A DNA stretch of 64,000 nucleotides from Mortierella sp. BCC40632 (taxonomy: Eukaryota > Mortierellomycota > Mortierellomycetes > Mortierellales > Mortierellaceae): NCBI GenBank assembly GCA_011634665.1, contig WAEK01000017.1, positions 620,001 to 684,000 on the forward strand, written 5' to 3'. The position numbers were made by a program, and so were the translations under genes. The notes beneath the pieces were generated by a model. That model was not told where the DNA came from and made no database searches. It saw nothing but the letters and a program-made list of their open reading frames with translations. Numbering within the stretch: the stretch's first letter is position 1; each line of letters starts with the position of its first letter. Positions 11,541-24,500 of this stretch are shown piece by piece.

Positions 11541-13530
11541 CTTGCTTTACACTTTCCTGATCTCTTGCCTTCCAACTTGGCATCATCGCCATCGTTGTTG
11601 TCTACTGGCCCAACTCAACTATGTCTTATCCAATTCTTTCCAGACGAGTCCCATCTCCAGCCTTGCCTCCTGGCGAGGAATCGTTTCCCCTCAATTACCA
11701 CTGTTCCAAGTCTGGCTAGGACAAAGAGCCGACTGTGCTGGCGCAAGCGTGCTGCATACCCGGCCCGAGCTTGGGCCTCCCGGCGGCAGAACGCCTTCCG
11801 CCTTGCAGCATCTCTACTAGAGGTACTAGGTCTGGACCACTGCTGCCCTCCTCGAGTTCATGTTGGGAATGATGGACCGGGGGAGGTAATGGTGTGAAGA
11901 CATTTAAAAGAAAATTGGTACAAGGAGACTTGTTATCCATGTGGATCAAACTTCACAACCTCGCCCTGACTGCGTAGCCCAGGGTCCAAAGCTATGCGCA
12001 AAACGAATGATACATTTCATAGTTTGCCAAGTCGGTATTGAGACAAAGTCCAGGAGGGATAAACGGCTTGTCCGGGTCACATCGGATCTTTTTTATCTCC
12101 TTGTTGTCATTGAGAGTAGTTAGTCTTTTTTTTTTTTTTTTTTTTTTTTTTGCTCCTCATTCCTTCTTGACCTAGTCGGACTATGCTCCTCTCCCCGATG
12201 TCGAGCCACCCCCACCTCCCCACCTTACTTACTCTCGCCCCTTTGCTAAAAAGCATGGGGTACTTCAGACAATCGGAAGCCGGATAAATGGTATCTAGCT
12301 GGACAAGCAACTCCTGACCTCGGGAGCACAGTACCTTTACCCAACGGCTTTCTGCACATTTATGGAATGAGACTCGGCCACTGAGGACGCTGACCTGACA
12401 AAAAGAAGAAGAAAAGAAGAAGAAAAGAAAAGAGTCCAAAGTATGCATCCTCCTTTTCTTCCTCCACGCCTCCATTCCTCTCCTCACATGTTTATTTGCT
12501 GTTGCTTTTCTATCTCTTTTAATCCATTATCTGCCTTTGTGCCTCCTTGATGATCACTTTTATAGGGATGAGATCATACAACCTGTTTTTTTCGGGCATT
12601 CGCTGCGCTTTTGTGGACTTGAGCCAGTAGAGAGACCCAGTCTGGAGAGATTCGGCCTGAAATGGCCTTTACTCGCCTATCACTTCAAACTGCTGGCTGT
12701 AGATAGTCGGGAAAAGGGGAGAGAAAAAAAATTGCGTGAATAGGAAAATAAACAGAGTTACCCAACGAGATAAATGGGCTGAGGAAGAAGAAATGGATCG
12801 TAATCTGCACCTAATGCACGCATGGGAGCATCAAGAAAAGAACTCTACCAACTGTGTCCGGTGGAAAAATAAAATAAAATAAAATAAAACAGGGAACGAT
12901 ACTACAACATGATCCTACTGATACCACCACCACTACTTCACTGCGTTTAAAAAAAAAAAAAAGTAAAGAAAGAATATGTCGTCTCACTATTCTGGGGCTA
13001 GATTAGCACAGGCGTGACTTGGAAGGCATTGCATCGTCTCTCGGACATCTCTTTGGGTCATTGGAGGCGCGTCCCCAGCACGAGGGGTCCCTGCTGCTCT
13101 CTTCTCCTCTCCCCTTTGCTGCCTGATACTCTGGGCAAACAGGGCCCGCAGCTTAGCAAACGAAGATGAGAGAGAGGGAAGCAAGGAGCCAAAGAGAGGA
13201 CATGACACGTTCTTGTACCACCAAGAACAAGGTTCAGTCTCTTTGTCTGTCTGTCTCAAAGAAGCATTGAGTGTGATCTCTCTTCTCTCTCTTTCTCTTT
13301 TTCTTTCTCTTTCTCTCTTTCTCTTCGCTCTCGCTCTCGTCCCCACATCAACTTCAAACAGTCGCGTTACTTTTTGCCCTAATTTTGAGTGTCTTGCTTT
13401 ATTGGGAACTCACGTACACAGTCGCAATACATGCACCCTCTGAGCCAATGCAAAGGGGTCAACATACACCCGCCAAACGACTCAATGTTACAATTTCTCT
13501 CCCTCATCTTACTTAGTCTTCACATCCTCA

Positions 13531-15870
13531 TCAAGCTTCCCATCCCCACTCAACAAGCTTGTCCACCGTCGTCTTGGACTTGGGCTCGACCTTACCGAAA
13601 TGCCACTGCAGCCACTCGACCATCGCCAGGGTTGTGTACCACGACCTCAATGACGAATACGCGTTGAAGCAATGGTTTCCGCCGGGGATTTCCAAGTAAT
13701 TGATCGGAGCATTGCATTCTATGTTTTTTTTTTATGGTGCATTATTTCAAAAAAAAAAAAAAAAAGAGCCAGTCAGCTTACCGCATTACCGCCTCGCAGA
13801 TACAAAAGAGTGAGAGCAAAATAGAGGAAAGAGGATCTAATCCTCTCCAGACAAAAAAAAAAAAAAAAAAAAAGCAAAAAGATGGGACAAATGCGTTGTG
13901 CCGACTTACTGGTTCGGTACGCTTCTACGAAATCACGGGCATTACGCACATCCTGCAGAATGTCTTGTTCGCCACTAAAAAAAATAGACCAGATTGAACA
14001 AGTTGAGGTCAGTCGCTTACTGTTGACGGGCTAATTACATGCAAATCATATTTGCAAAAGACTGCAGACAACATACTGCATAACCAGGAATGGGACGCCA
14101 GATGAAGCTGGCTTGATCCTGTGGATGGGTGAGTGCTCTGTCAAGAATTTGATGTCTATAAAAAAAATAAAAAAATACCATTAGCCAGTACTCTTTTTCT
14201 TTTTTTCCTTTTTTTGGAAAGCAAGATATCAGTTAATGCACCAAAAAAAAAAAAAAAAAAGGAGACAGGGAGAGAGCTTACTCTCTTCTGATTCAGATGA
14301 TCCCGAACGCTTTGCAACAAGTTGAATGAACCGCTCACGACCATTGTGTCTCAATTGGTTCTTTGCATCGACTACATCCATAACACCACAGAGCGACACA
14401 CATCCATGAATAGTCGTATCTACAGACTCGAACCCCGGCTGGAACTCAGGATCGTTCATGGTCAAAGCCAACATGGCCGCCAAATGTCCACCGGAAGAGT
14501 CACCAATGGCCACAATATTGTCCGGGTTACCACCTAGGATACGGATTTCTTCCTTTACCCAACGCAAGGCCCGCTTGCAGTCGATCAACTGAGAGGGGTA
14601 TCCCGTCTTGGGCTGAAGCCGATGATTGATCGAAACAACAATCCATGACCGTGAAAGCATCTCTGGCAAGTAGGGACCCAGCCAATCCTTAGTTCCACTT
14701 GTCCATCCTCCGCCATGGATATAAAACTGGGAACAATCATGGTAAGAGAATACAGACACGTGTAAGTAGGGCTGACGGGACAGACCATTGCGGTTGAGCG
14801 GAGATGATCAGAAAAAATAACAATAATAATAACAGTAATCAATAAACGTGACGCTTACAAGAACCGGTCTTTCGTCTCCGCCCTGAACGCCCTTGGGCTG
14901 ATAGACGTCCAGGACCATTTCGATCGCAGACTCCCAACCATCGTTTTTGATCACCTCGAGCTGCTCCTGAGGTGTCCAGTAAGGGACTTGAAAGAGGGAC
15001 AATTGCAAAGGACAAATAAAAACATGAGCCTGTGAGCAATCCAAGAGCTGATCATTTCCTCATTGATCGGGTTGGCACAAAGACTTTGAAGCGGACATAC
15101 TGTTTTCATAACCAATAGAGTTTTCAAGCTTGGGTACTGGGTTGAGATATTTTTGCAAGAAGGGGACCCTATGTCAAAATGAGAAGCGTGAGAGAATCTT
15201 TTAGTTTTCGGTGAAGTCTTTTTTTTTTTTTTTTTTTCACTAAACTGTTGAAGTCCTTACGAGAATGGGTCAGGAAGCTGGACATTCGTCTTGGATTCCT
15301 TTGCAAGTTGATCCAAGAACTTTTGAGCAACATCCTTGACGGCCAGAGACTGAGAGAAGAGATATCCGAGTCCGATGACTGTGAGAATATTGAGGTACCA
15401 ACAAATGGTTGCTAAAAGAGACACGCCTTTTTTTTTTTGTTTTTGTTTTTTGGTTTTGGTTTTTTTTTTTTTTTTTTTGGTTTTGTAACAAGAGCCGACT
15501 GTCAGTAATCGGTCGAGACCCCCCCCCACACACACACACACTCCATGGCATATCCTTTTAAGATTCGCTTAAACATTCGTCCGTTCGACTTTACCTCCCT
15601 CTCCTCCCCTCCCCCCCTCCCGATCGATCGAGAATAGACTGACTTACTAAAGGTTCCAGTGAAACGAAGCCAGAATGACATGATCCACAAGATTGCAACC
15701 GTAACAAGTGGCAGCTCGTTCAGCTGGTTGTTGGCAATAAAGAGAACAACATTGATTGGTCGTTGCTTGGTCGAGAATCGACTGATGGAGGCGATAGTCA
15801 AGGCGAATGTTGGGATGGAGACGAGGGCAAAGCTCAACGCATTGAGCGTCTGTATCAGAGATACAATCAT
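13531..15870 (-). CDS. membrane-anchored alpha/beta-hydrolase (esterase/lipase, HSL-like)
   Basis: Eight exons, all joins in frame: 15870-15648, 15411-15261, 15168-15101, 14986-14859, 14726-14282, 14155-14077, 13974-13910, 13718-13531; 448 aa. The N-terminus (residues about 1-100) has two or three hydrophobic segments, so the enzyme is probably held in the ER or another membrane. The catalytic part shows the oxyanion motif HGGGW (194-198), the nucleophile elbow GDSSGG (Ser267), HGEQD (Asp369) and GGNHCFN (His402), which form the Ser-Asp-His triad of the Abhydrolase_3/HSL family. These hydrolyse carboxyl esters of lipids, sterols or small molecules; the substrate here is unknown. The length is normal for membrane-anchored fungal members. 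Introns contain A/T runs of 15-25 nt. Confidence 0.88.
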
Positions 15871-16608
15871 GGTCCTGGTGAGAGAGAAAGAGAGAGGCGA
15901 CTCCTTCCTTCCTGGGACGACTATTGGGCTGATGGTACTTCCTGGATCCTAGAAGCGATGATGATGTCGAGTATGTCTTGACTGGATGCGATGTCGATGC
16001 AGATGCAGATGAGGATGGGGGACGATGAAATGGGAGATGGAATGAAACGAAAGGAAAAGGAGAAAGAGAGAGAAGGAGAGAAAGCGTGTGAGAGGGATAA
16101 AAAAAGGATAATCGGGGGCGGGTGACTTGTGGGCAGAGACATGGTCTGTGGGCCGAGCCAGGTGGATGCCGAGACGACAACATGTCTGCGCTTGGGACAC
16201 CCTCCCTGTCCCCCCCTCCCCTGCCTTTCCTTCTCTCTGCTCTCCCAATTGTGCTCGTGCATGTCACTTGCTGCCCTGTCCCATTCATGCCTGCTGTCGG
16301 CCCGCGCTTCGGAACACAAGCTCTCTAGTCTCCTCTCTCCTTGCGTTTTCACGCCGTACCTTTTTTGTGTCTACTGTTTCCCCCCCCCTCTCTTGCTCCA
16401 TGCCCCTTTCTCCCCAACCTCCATCTGCGGTCGACCGATCTGCATCTGCGCGAATTGGGTCCCAGGGGTAAAGCAGTCCTCTCTCCCCAAGGAACACATG
16501 CAGCCCACATCGACATGCTATGCTCGCCACACAGTCCTCTTCTCCATCAACAAGGTAAAAGATAGACTCCTTTTGGTTGGACACTTGCGAGAAAAGTACC
16601 CAGCCGAG

Positions 16609-16639
<31 letters not shown>

Positions 16640-16951
16640 AGCTTGGACCACATACTTTGTGTGATATGAATCCGAAGAGGACAACGGAGAACGACTAATT
16701 CGAGGAGACGAACGAGCCACCAATCTCCCACCGGTACATGACTGGTCTACCAAATGTGCAAGTAGACAGCATCTCGATCGAACCTTTGGGTGTCGAATAC
16801 CACTCTATCTCGGGAAGAAGAATTGCCAACCTAAAAAAGGTCGTTGCTAGAAATGAACGTGAGTGACCCTCCACTCAATTCTGGCAAGTGTGCATGTCAT
16901 CGGCAGCGGTACATGCTGTATTTATCACTAAGCTTTTGTTGCGGACGGCAG
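15871..16951. other. 5' flank of the hydrolase gene
   Basis: Probable promoter and leader of the minus-strand hydrolase, containing GA-rich tracts (about 15880-15897, 16050-16090 and 16610-16635). A short open plus-strand segment around 16737-16870 (reading TGLPNVQVDSISIEPLGVEY) ends at a stop and may be a relic connected with the degenerate LRR fragment that follows. No intact gene was seen. Confidence 0.4.
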
Positions 16952-17253
16952 TGCATTATTGCTCTCAGGGAAGCTGGAAGCCTTTTCCCGCTTTACAAAC
17001 CTTGAGGAGCTGTATCTCGGAAATGACACAAAGGAAATTAAGCGCTTGTCTCTTCCCAGCAATACCATGGATGGTGGGGATTACTAGTATGAATGTCTCG
17101 AGATGACCTTGGAAAGTGGACTGGAGAGAGCTGAGGAGACTCGGGAATCTCTGGGTGCTGGATATTCGAAGGAAAGCGCAGCAGATAAACATCAAGGAGG
17201 TTTAGTGGATGACAAAGTACTGACCAATGCAAAAAATAATTCGAGGCCATAGC
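16952..17253 (+). pseudogene. decayed F-box/LRR-type protein fragment
   Basis: Plus-strand translation from 16952 reads LLLSGKLEAFSRFTNLEELYLGND, hits a TAG near 17090, and resumes as YECLEMTLESGLERAEE. The frame then shifts near 17147 and continues RLGNLWVLDIRRKAQQINIKEV-stop-WMTKY-stop-PMQKIIRG. This resembles the C-terminal leucine-rich region of the expanded F-box/LRR-like proteins of Mortierella-type fungi (recalled pattern). At least three stops and one frameshift make it non-functional. The last two stops sit where such proteins would have Gln (CAG to TAG) and Trp (TGG to TGA), both transitions. No intact copy is in the window. Confidence 0.5.
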
Positions 17254-17798
17254 CCTCCGATGACCTTTTAATTTCGGCTTTGGTTATAGTCACAATTGTC
17301 CAATGGTCTTGGGTGATAGCTCAGCTCAATGCTATGAGTCCTCTGAATACATGTTCTCTTGAGTGGACTTTTGGTGTTTGGTAGGAGAGAAGAATATCAA
17401 GAATTGCCTGCAAAAGCGCTTGCGGCATTGCTAGACTCTAAAATTGTATCTCAAAGTGACATCCTGGTCATTTTATATTGTCTAATGCTTGTATCAGGTC
17501 GAAGCATACTCCTTGAGAACGGTATTTTCAAAGTCGTGAATACTGGTATCAATGATAGCTTACTGTATACCTTTGGCGTCAACCCTGACCTTTAGTTGCT
17601 TTCCCGACTTGTAAATTCACTAGGTGAGGAGTATGACAACCATATCGATGCAAATGTTGTCGAAGTAATTTGGTGAAATCCTCTGTTGCGTACTTCTCGG
17701 CTTTTAAGGCTAGAGCAGCACCGAGTATCTCTCTCCTGTCTTTACCGGCGAAATAGACCCTTGTTACAATTTCATTCGACTTCAAAAATGAGGTAGCA

Positions 17799-17830
<32 letters not shown>

Positions 17831-20800
17831 GCAAGTAGACTAGAGGTTGACATTGGCGCTCATCGATACCATCGTCTGGACTTACGCCTCATTCAAGTTC
17901 AGGTTCTCTCTAACCAACGATTTCCGTAATACTCCTTCTTGAAGCAAGGATATGTGGCGACAATGTAATTTCCTCCATGGCCTTGATAACAAGGGGCACA
18001 TCCATCATGGCGTAGCGTGGTTTTGGATGTTCTAGATCCGACTAAACGCATGCTCCACCAGCAGAGTCTACATCGTTGGGGACAAGACCGCGACTTTCTG
18101 TCATACAACGCTGGTGTATGGGAAAGGACGTGTCGTTGACTGATTCAACAGCCTAAGATTTGTAGTTGTTGCGAAAGGGCGAGGTATGTCGCAATACAAA
18201 ATACCTTTTATGTTGTCGAAAACGGCCAAAATACTAAATTATCCCCTGCTTTCTCGATGATCTTTACCCATGTACTAGACCCACTGCATTCGGCAATTCT
18301 TTCCTGTAGATAGTAAGACGAAAAAAAAAAAGACATGGAAACCGCAAGTGCTGAACATACTAAGTATTCAATCGCTCTATCGCATCTTACGATTTTGTGG
18401 TCTTTTTCGAATAACATACCAGAATGGTTGCTGCTGAACAAAAAAAAAAAAAAAAAAACGGCCTACTGACTCATTGGACAGCATTTCAACTGCCTCCCTG
18501 CGGAAGAAGTGCCTCCAAAGTCGGTATAGACTGGCTGTCCTGCAGGTGTTTCTGTACCCGGTAAATGTATGCCTTTGATCGAATCCTATTTTTGTTTGCG
18601 TGGGAGTAGGGGGAAAAAAATGACAAGGATAAAGCCAAGGTTTTGGTGTTTAGTCCAGCCAATACCTTGTTGGACCAAGGGAAAGATACTGGCGCAAATT
18701 AGTGTTAATCATGTCGAGTTTCTCGCCCTAAAGTTGATAAAGCTGTCCTGAGTTCTGGACCCAAAATAAGGGTACTAGTATAGGTAGCCAGCGGGTTAAG
18801 ATGTTGACCGATGTTTTGGAAAGCGTGAGGGATTGGTGGTGGTAGCAGGGGGGCCATGAAGACTCGTCCAAAGATAGCGACTGAAGGAGTTATGGAGTTA
18901 GTCGCCAAGGTATTGTATCCTATTGTGCGCCGCCTTTAGCATGGTACCCTCCCTGGATTTTTTTTTCTTGATAGATATCCGTGCTTGATAAGATATTCCG
19001 GCGCTTTCTCGTATGCATTACGTATCACCAACGAAAGTGGAGAAATCCTGATCGAAGAATACATGAGGGTAAACTTTTAGGAGAATTCACCTTGCGTTAG
19101 TAAACATCTCGCTGCTGTGGGCAGGGATTCCCAAACAATAATTGAAGATGAAGGATCAAAAGAGGATGAACAAGAGTGTCATCTTTTTCGTATTGCCGTT
19201 GTTGACTTCTCTGCTAACAGCAAAATTCTGAGCGTCTTCAATGACGAGCGGTGGTAGACTCAATGGAAGGTAAACAGGAACTGGTCCCCGCTTCAAACTC
19301 TCGGAGTGCAGATCCAGCTCCCGATGTAGTGTTCTCCTGGAACAACCTCTGGATTGCGGGGTTTGTAGTAAACAGAGCATTTGTAGAGCGACCAGGTAAG
19401 AAATACCCTCATTTCCTACAAGTACTATTGATTGCCGGTTTGTTTTTGCGAGCTCCAGTTCTTAGTCTGGGGCAGACCCTCTTGACTGCACCCTAGAATG
19501 ATGGTCTTGCCTCTAGACATATTTGTTAGGATCCTTTTCGTAGACCACTCTCCCTGTTCTGATGTTATTTTGTGGAGTCTTATACAGAGCCACATCATCG
19601 CCCTTGTCTTACCTCGCCCATGCAACCAATCGACTTTACAAAAAGCTTCTGCAGGCTCACCTCAACAAAGAAAGCGAAGTGCGCGTCCCTTATTCGCCGA
19701 GGTGCACTGATCGCACCTGTAAATTCCAAGATCTCGATAGCGATCGACTCCGTGAGAGAAGGAAGGAGCCGGTATTGTGATAATCATCTGGGTTGTCGAG
19801 TCTGTGGAGATACGTATCCACATCAACACCCTTTGCGGTCAGCGTCAGCGTCGCTTGTGAAAAAAGAAATCTGACAGCCGAGGCCGACGTAAGCGAGACA
19901 TTAGTCATGGCAAAGGAAGCGTTTGCCACACGGATCGTGGTCTAAAATGGATGGCACATGTGAAATCGGCAACCCACCAGTTATCAGCCGCCAGCACAAC
20001 AGCAACGGAACCAAAGGGGTCAGTCTATCCTTTCTGTCTTCGAGCCCTCATCCTTTTTACGCTAAAATGTCTACTCAAGTGCAGGAACATCATACGTATG
20101 CAATTTATCTGGATAAATTTCACAAGTAGATGGCGCAGACGGCTCGGCAGGACGAGTTTGAACGCCTGACAGACTCTTTGCTGGGAAGCGGTTATTTAGA
20201 TGAAAGGTAAAAGGATAAAACCGTAGTTGTCATTGCCACCAGAATGGCCTATGTTCGCTTTTGTCTTTGCGACTATCATCTCTGCACGGATCAATCGGGA
20301 CTTTTGTCATTCAAAGGGAAACTATCAGTCCGTTTTGTTGTGGAAGGCTTGGAGAAATCTAGTCCAGGTATTACTAAATGACATGCTCTTCCTATTCTTC
20401 TTCTTTCTGAACTAATGTGTGATCACTCAGATCAGAGTGAATGGATTTTATACTAGAAAGAAATACCTAACATACCCAAGAAAAAAAAGTTGACGTTTAC
20501 TAGAGACTCGATGTAAGTCTCTGAGGGTGTACATACAATAGGAAGAGAACATCAAGCCTCAATGGAGTTTTATTTATTTATTTTTTTCTAATCCTCGACA
20601 TGACTGTATTGTATATTAGAAAGGGCGAAAGGTCATCAACGTAGGTAGATTTTGTACTAATCTTAGTTTCGTTTACTCCATCCATTAGTCAGGACTCGCT
20701 TGAAGATTTGCATGATGCGGTCCCCTCCCATAGTTTTTCCTGTGATTGCTCAATCTCACTTCTCCACCTAAAACGTCTGACACAACTAAAAAGAAAAAGC

Positions 20801-23800
20801 ACTCGTATATCCATTGCTCCTTTGAGGAACCAAAGTGTAGGCAATGTTGTCAGCAAGAAGGACATCCTGTGAGTAAAGTCTAGCCTAGAAGTAGTCCGCG
20901 AATAACAAAAAGTCCGTGCGCTTGTTGAATCCCGCGATTTTACTGGAGCTCGTGTGACAGGGTCTGAAATTAGCAAGAGCTATGCGGAGAGGACTCAGCT
21001 TTTAACACTCTTTGAGGCGATACGACAACGGCCAGTGCACTAGACACTAGAAAAGCAGCGTAGCGAAAGGTATTTCGCAACCGTGACCAGTGTTTCTCGA
21101 CGAGAAGGATTTAGGTTCGATGACTTGGTTCGTTTTGTTTCGTTTTGTTTCGTTTAGATCGCTTACAGGGACCTAGTATGGTATACGAGACAAGTTCTCG
21201 GCTCATTCCATTCGAAAAAAAAAAAAAAAAAAACGCGCCGGTCTAGTGTTGGCCGCTATTCGTTGACCCGGATCAGTCCTTAGAATGACCGAACCTCTCG
21301 TGATACCTCTGATACTTTTCATCGTGAGGGTTCTGGCTACGCTCTAGAAGGAATTAGGAAATGTCAACTTGTTTCACCAAGATTGGAAAGAAATACGGAA
21401 AGATAAAGAATGAGTTGTCTGCTTTGTAGACAGGGTACAGTCAGGGGTCAGTATGACAAAGAGTCCTTACTATCATTGTAGATTAGAAAGAAAAAAGAAA
21501 GAGAGACCAGCGTTGCCAACCTCCTGTGGAGCCGCCTAGACACAGCGAACTTTGGGAACTATAACTTGAATGTGAGGGAAGGATGACGCGAACCTTTCTA
21601 TTTTCTTTTTATCTGCCGCTCATGGTTTGTTGACTCGAAGAGGTGGGGTTTCAAGACGCCTGTGGCTGGTGGCCGGCACCATAACCCTCTCTGGCCTTTG
21701 CAGCACGATATTTTAATTGGACAGCCAGATTCTAGTAAATGTGTGCAGCTGAAGGTTGAAGGAATGCATATATTTTTTTGTTAGCATAGGAGGAGCCCAG
21801 ATCATGATCGGGGTCTTGTCCTTTGGGTAATGATAAATGAAAGGAAAGAAGATCCATGTCCGGGACGAGAGGCAGAGCGGAGCAAACGAAAGACGGGGAA
21901 AGAAGAACATGTGGGATGGCTAGTCGGAGCGGTTTGCTTTACCAAGGGTTGGAATTTTGAGTTCAAGCTTTTTGGTTGGAGGTGTGCATTGATGGTGTAC
22001 TGGATGTACATTACTGTGCTAGATTGCGAGATGGGCGGAGAGGGTTATCTGGAAAGAGCAGCGACTCAAATGCTCTCTTTTTCTCCCAGTTCATTTTAAA
22101 CAGACCATTGCCTGGGGTTGTACAAAAAGAAGAGTGTTAAAGAACGTGTGCGTGATTTTTTTTCTTATGCGTATGTGACAGATGCGTGTGTGTGAATATT
22201 GCCTTGTGCATTGTGTGCGCTTGCAGGGTGATGCTATCATTGCAACATCTGCCCAGTGAAGTCATTTACCTGATGTGGTTATGTCCTTGCTCATGTCTCT
22301 AGCCTTCTGATGGGCATCGGACTACATAACACTTTATTTGAGTACATACGCCTAAAGGTATGTTTAGGATCGCAACGCCAACCTTCTTCTCCGTCCCATG
22401 ATGTCAAGCGGGAAACCAAATTTACAGCGTTGAATTAGTAATGACTCGGTGGGTTCCAAGCCATCGTTCAAATAGTCAATGCTCTTTGTGCTCATGTCCA
22501 ACTCCATTCTTCCCCTGGCGTGCATAAGATCTCCCGCTAGCCCTGACAGGTGGGGTCTGTGGGAGTGGGTGCAACGTAAATGGACGTGATAGAAGAAGTC
22601 CACTAGGGTGACTAGGGTGGACAATAGATGAGAAAGAATGATGAAAACGTGCAGGAACGAGAGGAGATGCGAGCGAGGGATGACTGAACAAAAAAGATGT
22701 CAGTCTGGGTGTAGGTGTCCAGAGATGTTGGGAACCTTTGTTTGTTACGCAAGGAACAAAAGGCAAAAAAAAGGAGGCTGGCAGCAAGTCTGTGTGTTCA
22801 CAGCGCTGTCGTGGGTGTTGGACAAACTGCCGATAAGTTTGGGGTTGGTCTTCAAGAAGTGAACAAATTCGAAGCCTAGTTTGGGGTTAGTCCTCAAGAA
22901 GTGAACACATTCGAAGCTCAGTTTGGATTCTGGAGGAAAGAGACAACCAGGCAACCCCAAAGATCCTAATGAACAGCCCTAGGCCAGTCAGAATCTGAGA
23001 GGGGCTGATAGTCTAGCATTGCAAGCTGTCAAGGTGCAACTTGGGGTTTACATTGCCAAGGCTGTCGAGATTGGCCAAGGCGAGTTATCGTCAAAACAGA
23101 ATCAATCTATCATGCACGAAGCATGTCCATCATGCGGTAGATTTACCACAGTGCATATAATTGCTCCCCACGCGCACGTTACACAGTTTGCCGACCACAT
23201 TCGATGTGTCAAGGCACCATGAAAGAGGGCTTGAAAATCTGTCCATGCACACTTGGTTGATTTTCCATCAACCAAGTGCTCATCAGTCGCTACCTTTCCA
23301 CCTGCTGGCCACAGTCAGTTCTTCCATTCGAGCTGACCAGATCATCGCTGTTTGTGTCTATCGGAGGCATTTCGATTAGGCTTGTAAGAAGAGCGTTTCA
23401 AAATGATTACTCTATCTTCCGAATATCTAATCGGGCATGATCGAGGTGTGGATGGCAGAATTCTGTGCTGACTGTCTAGTACTGAAAGGCGTTCTCTCTT
23501 TATCCAGGAGAATGTAAGGAGCATTGATCTCTCCGCGCCATAAAACTCCAGGGGTAGAAAGGGAAAGCCGTCAGATACAGAGGATACATGTAGCAAATCC
23601 ATCAGTGTGGGACACAAAGAACAACGGTTTACAATGTATGAGACATCACAGTGAGCGATCTCCAGTTGGACTGATATCTAGCCTGCGCCCAACCGTTCAA
23701 TTGCGCCTTGCACTGACACTGACCTGAGTGCTGCACACCAAAACACTGAACACTGATGTCAGTCTCCTATCGGTTGCTCATCCTTCTTTGTACCAAGACA

Positions 23801-24500
23801 ACACTCGGAGGAGTAAAGGAAGTACTGCCGATCCAACTCGTCTGTGTTGGGCCCACCAGGTTAGCCAGACATACCCAAGAAAAATAGTTAACATATCTGG
23901 TAATAGTATTCTCTTTTGACGTTCTGGAGGAGACAATAGATGCCGTCTGGCCGATAGACACTAGTCTGATGGAGTGTCACTCCGATCCGCTCATTCGTGA
24001 GGTCAAGAGACGCCTGGCGAGATATCTCCGTCGTATTCCTTGGGCACGAAATGGATGCTCCGCACTAAAAGAGAGGACGGTGGCGCCGACAGAACTCACC
24101 TCTTTTTTCACAGCAGACCGACCAATCGGTCCTAGAAACTTCAGGGAGCCACGTCACTCGAACGGAAACCAGCCACTGGCTCCAGGTACCAGGGAAAACT
24201 TGTGGTCCCAGAGCGCCTGCGATTGGCTCTACTGAGATCGTCTCTCGTAAAAAAAATGTATCTGAGGAAAACGAGTTTGTGTGCTTAGTCTTGCAAACTA
24301 ATTCTACAGACAAAAAGACGAGTTGAATTGGTCAAACAGAGTTCTCCTAAGACTGAATGGGCGAGGACCAACTCTGTCCCGCCTGTGCCATGGGAAGGAA
24401 GGCCCAGCATGCGGCTAGTGTGGCTATCATGCGGCAGATATGCCTATATGATGCACTTGTGTCACGGCACTCGCGGAGCTCTCGTTTCGCTCATCCTTGC
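17254..24500. other. gene-poor region with scattered coding relics
   Basis: About 7 kb with fewer microsatellites than elsewhere and no intact gene. Short segments look protein-like but are cut by stops: minus 17785-17579 (IVTRVYFAGKDRREILGAAL), minus 18441-18208 (FEKDHKIVRCDRAIEYL and, after an A/T run, QERIAECSGSSTWVKII), minus 18908-18705, minus 19380-19156 (SLKRGPVPVYLPLSLPPL) and minus 19929-19690. They may be remains of duplicated accessory genes; I cannot name the families. T or A runs of 15-32 nt occur near 17800-17830, 18440-18457 and 21215-21232. A TTCGTTTTG triplet repeat sits near 21129-21157. No transposase, integrase or terminal repeat was recognised. Confidence 0.35.
22838..22921. 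repeat. two-copy 42-bp imperfect tandem repeat
   Basis: Two adjacent 42-bp copies start at 22838 and 22880, each beginning TTTGGGGTT and containing TCAAGAAGTGAACA and ATTCGAAG. They differ at a handful of positions. A truncated third start (TTTGGATTC) follows at about 22922. No coding role was seen. Confidence 0.75.

Larger units (their letters stand above)
6371..13530. other. 7.2-kb repeat-rich region without a convincing gene
   Basis: Nothing here reads as a multi-residue conserved protein on either strand. It contains GAGT/GAGA repeats (about 6720-6830, upstream of the 2046-6370 gene), a CA repeat (about 7255-7290), CT tracts (about 7011-7032), A runs, a GGA tract (10105-10150), GAAA repeats (about 10570-10602) and a TTTC-based tract (11416-11540). 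A 33-codon ATG frame at 11621-11719 follows that pyrimidine leader and is discussed as a finding. Most long open frames are Ser, Leu, Phe or Arg-rich translations of the repeats. Confidence 0.5.

Noticed and set aside
14420..14445. tRNA T-loop-like GTTCGAG on the minus strand
   Set aside because: It lies inside the hydrolase exon encoding the region after the nucleophile, with no cloverleaf around it.
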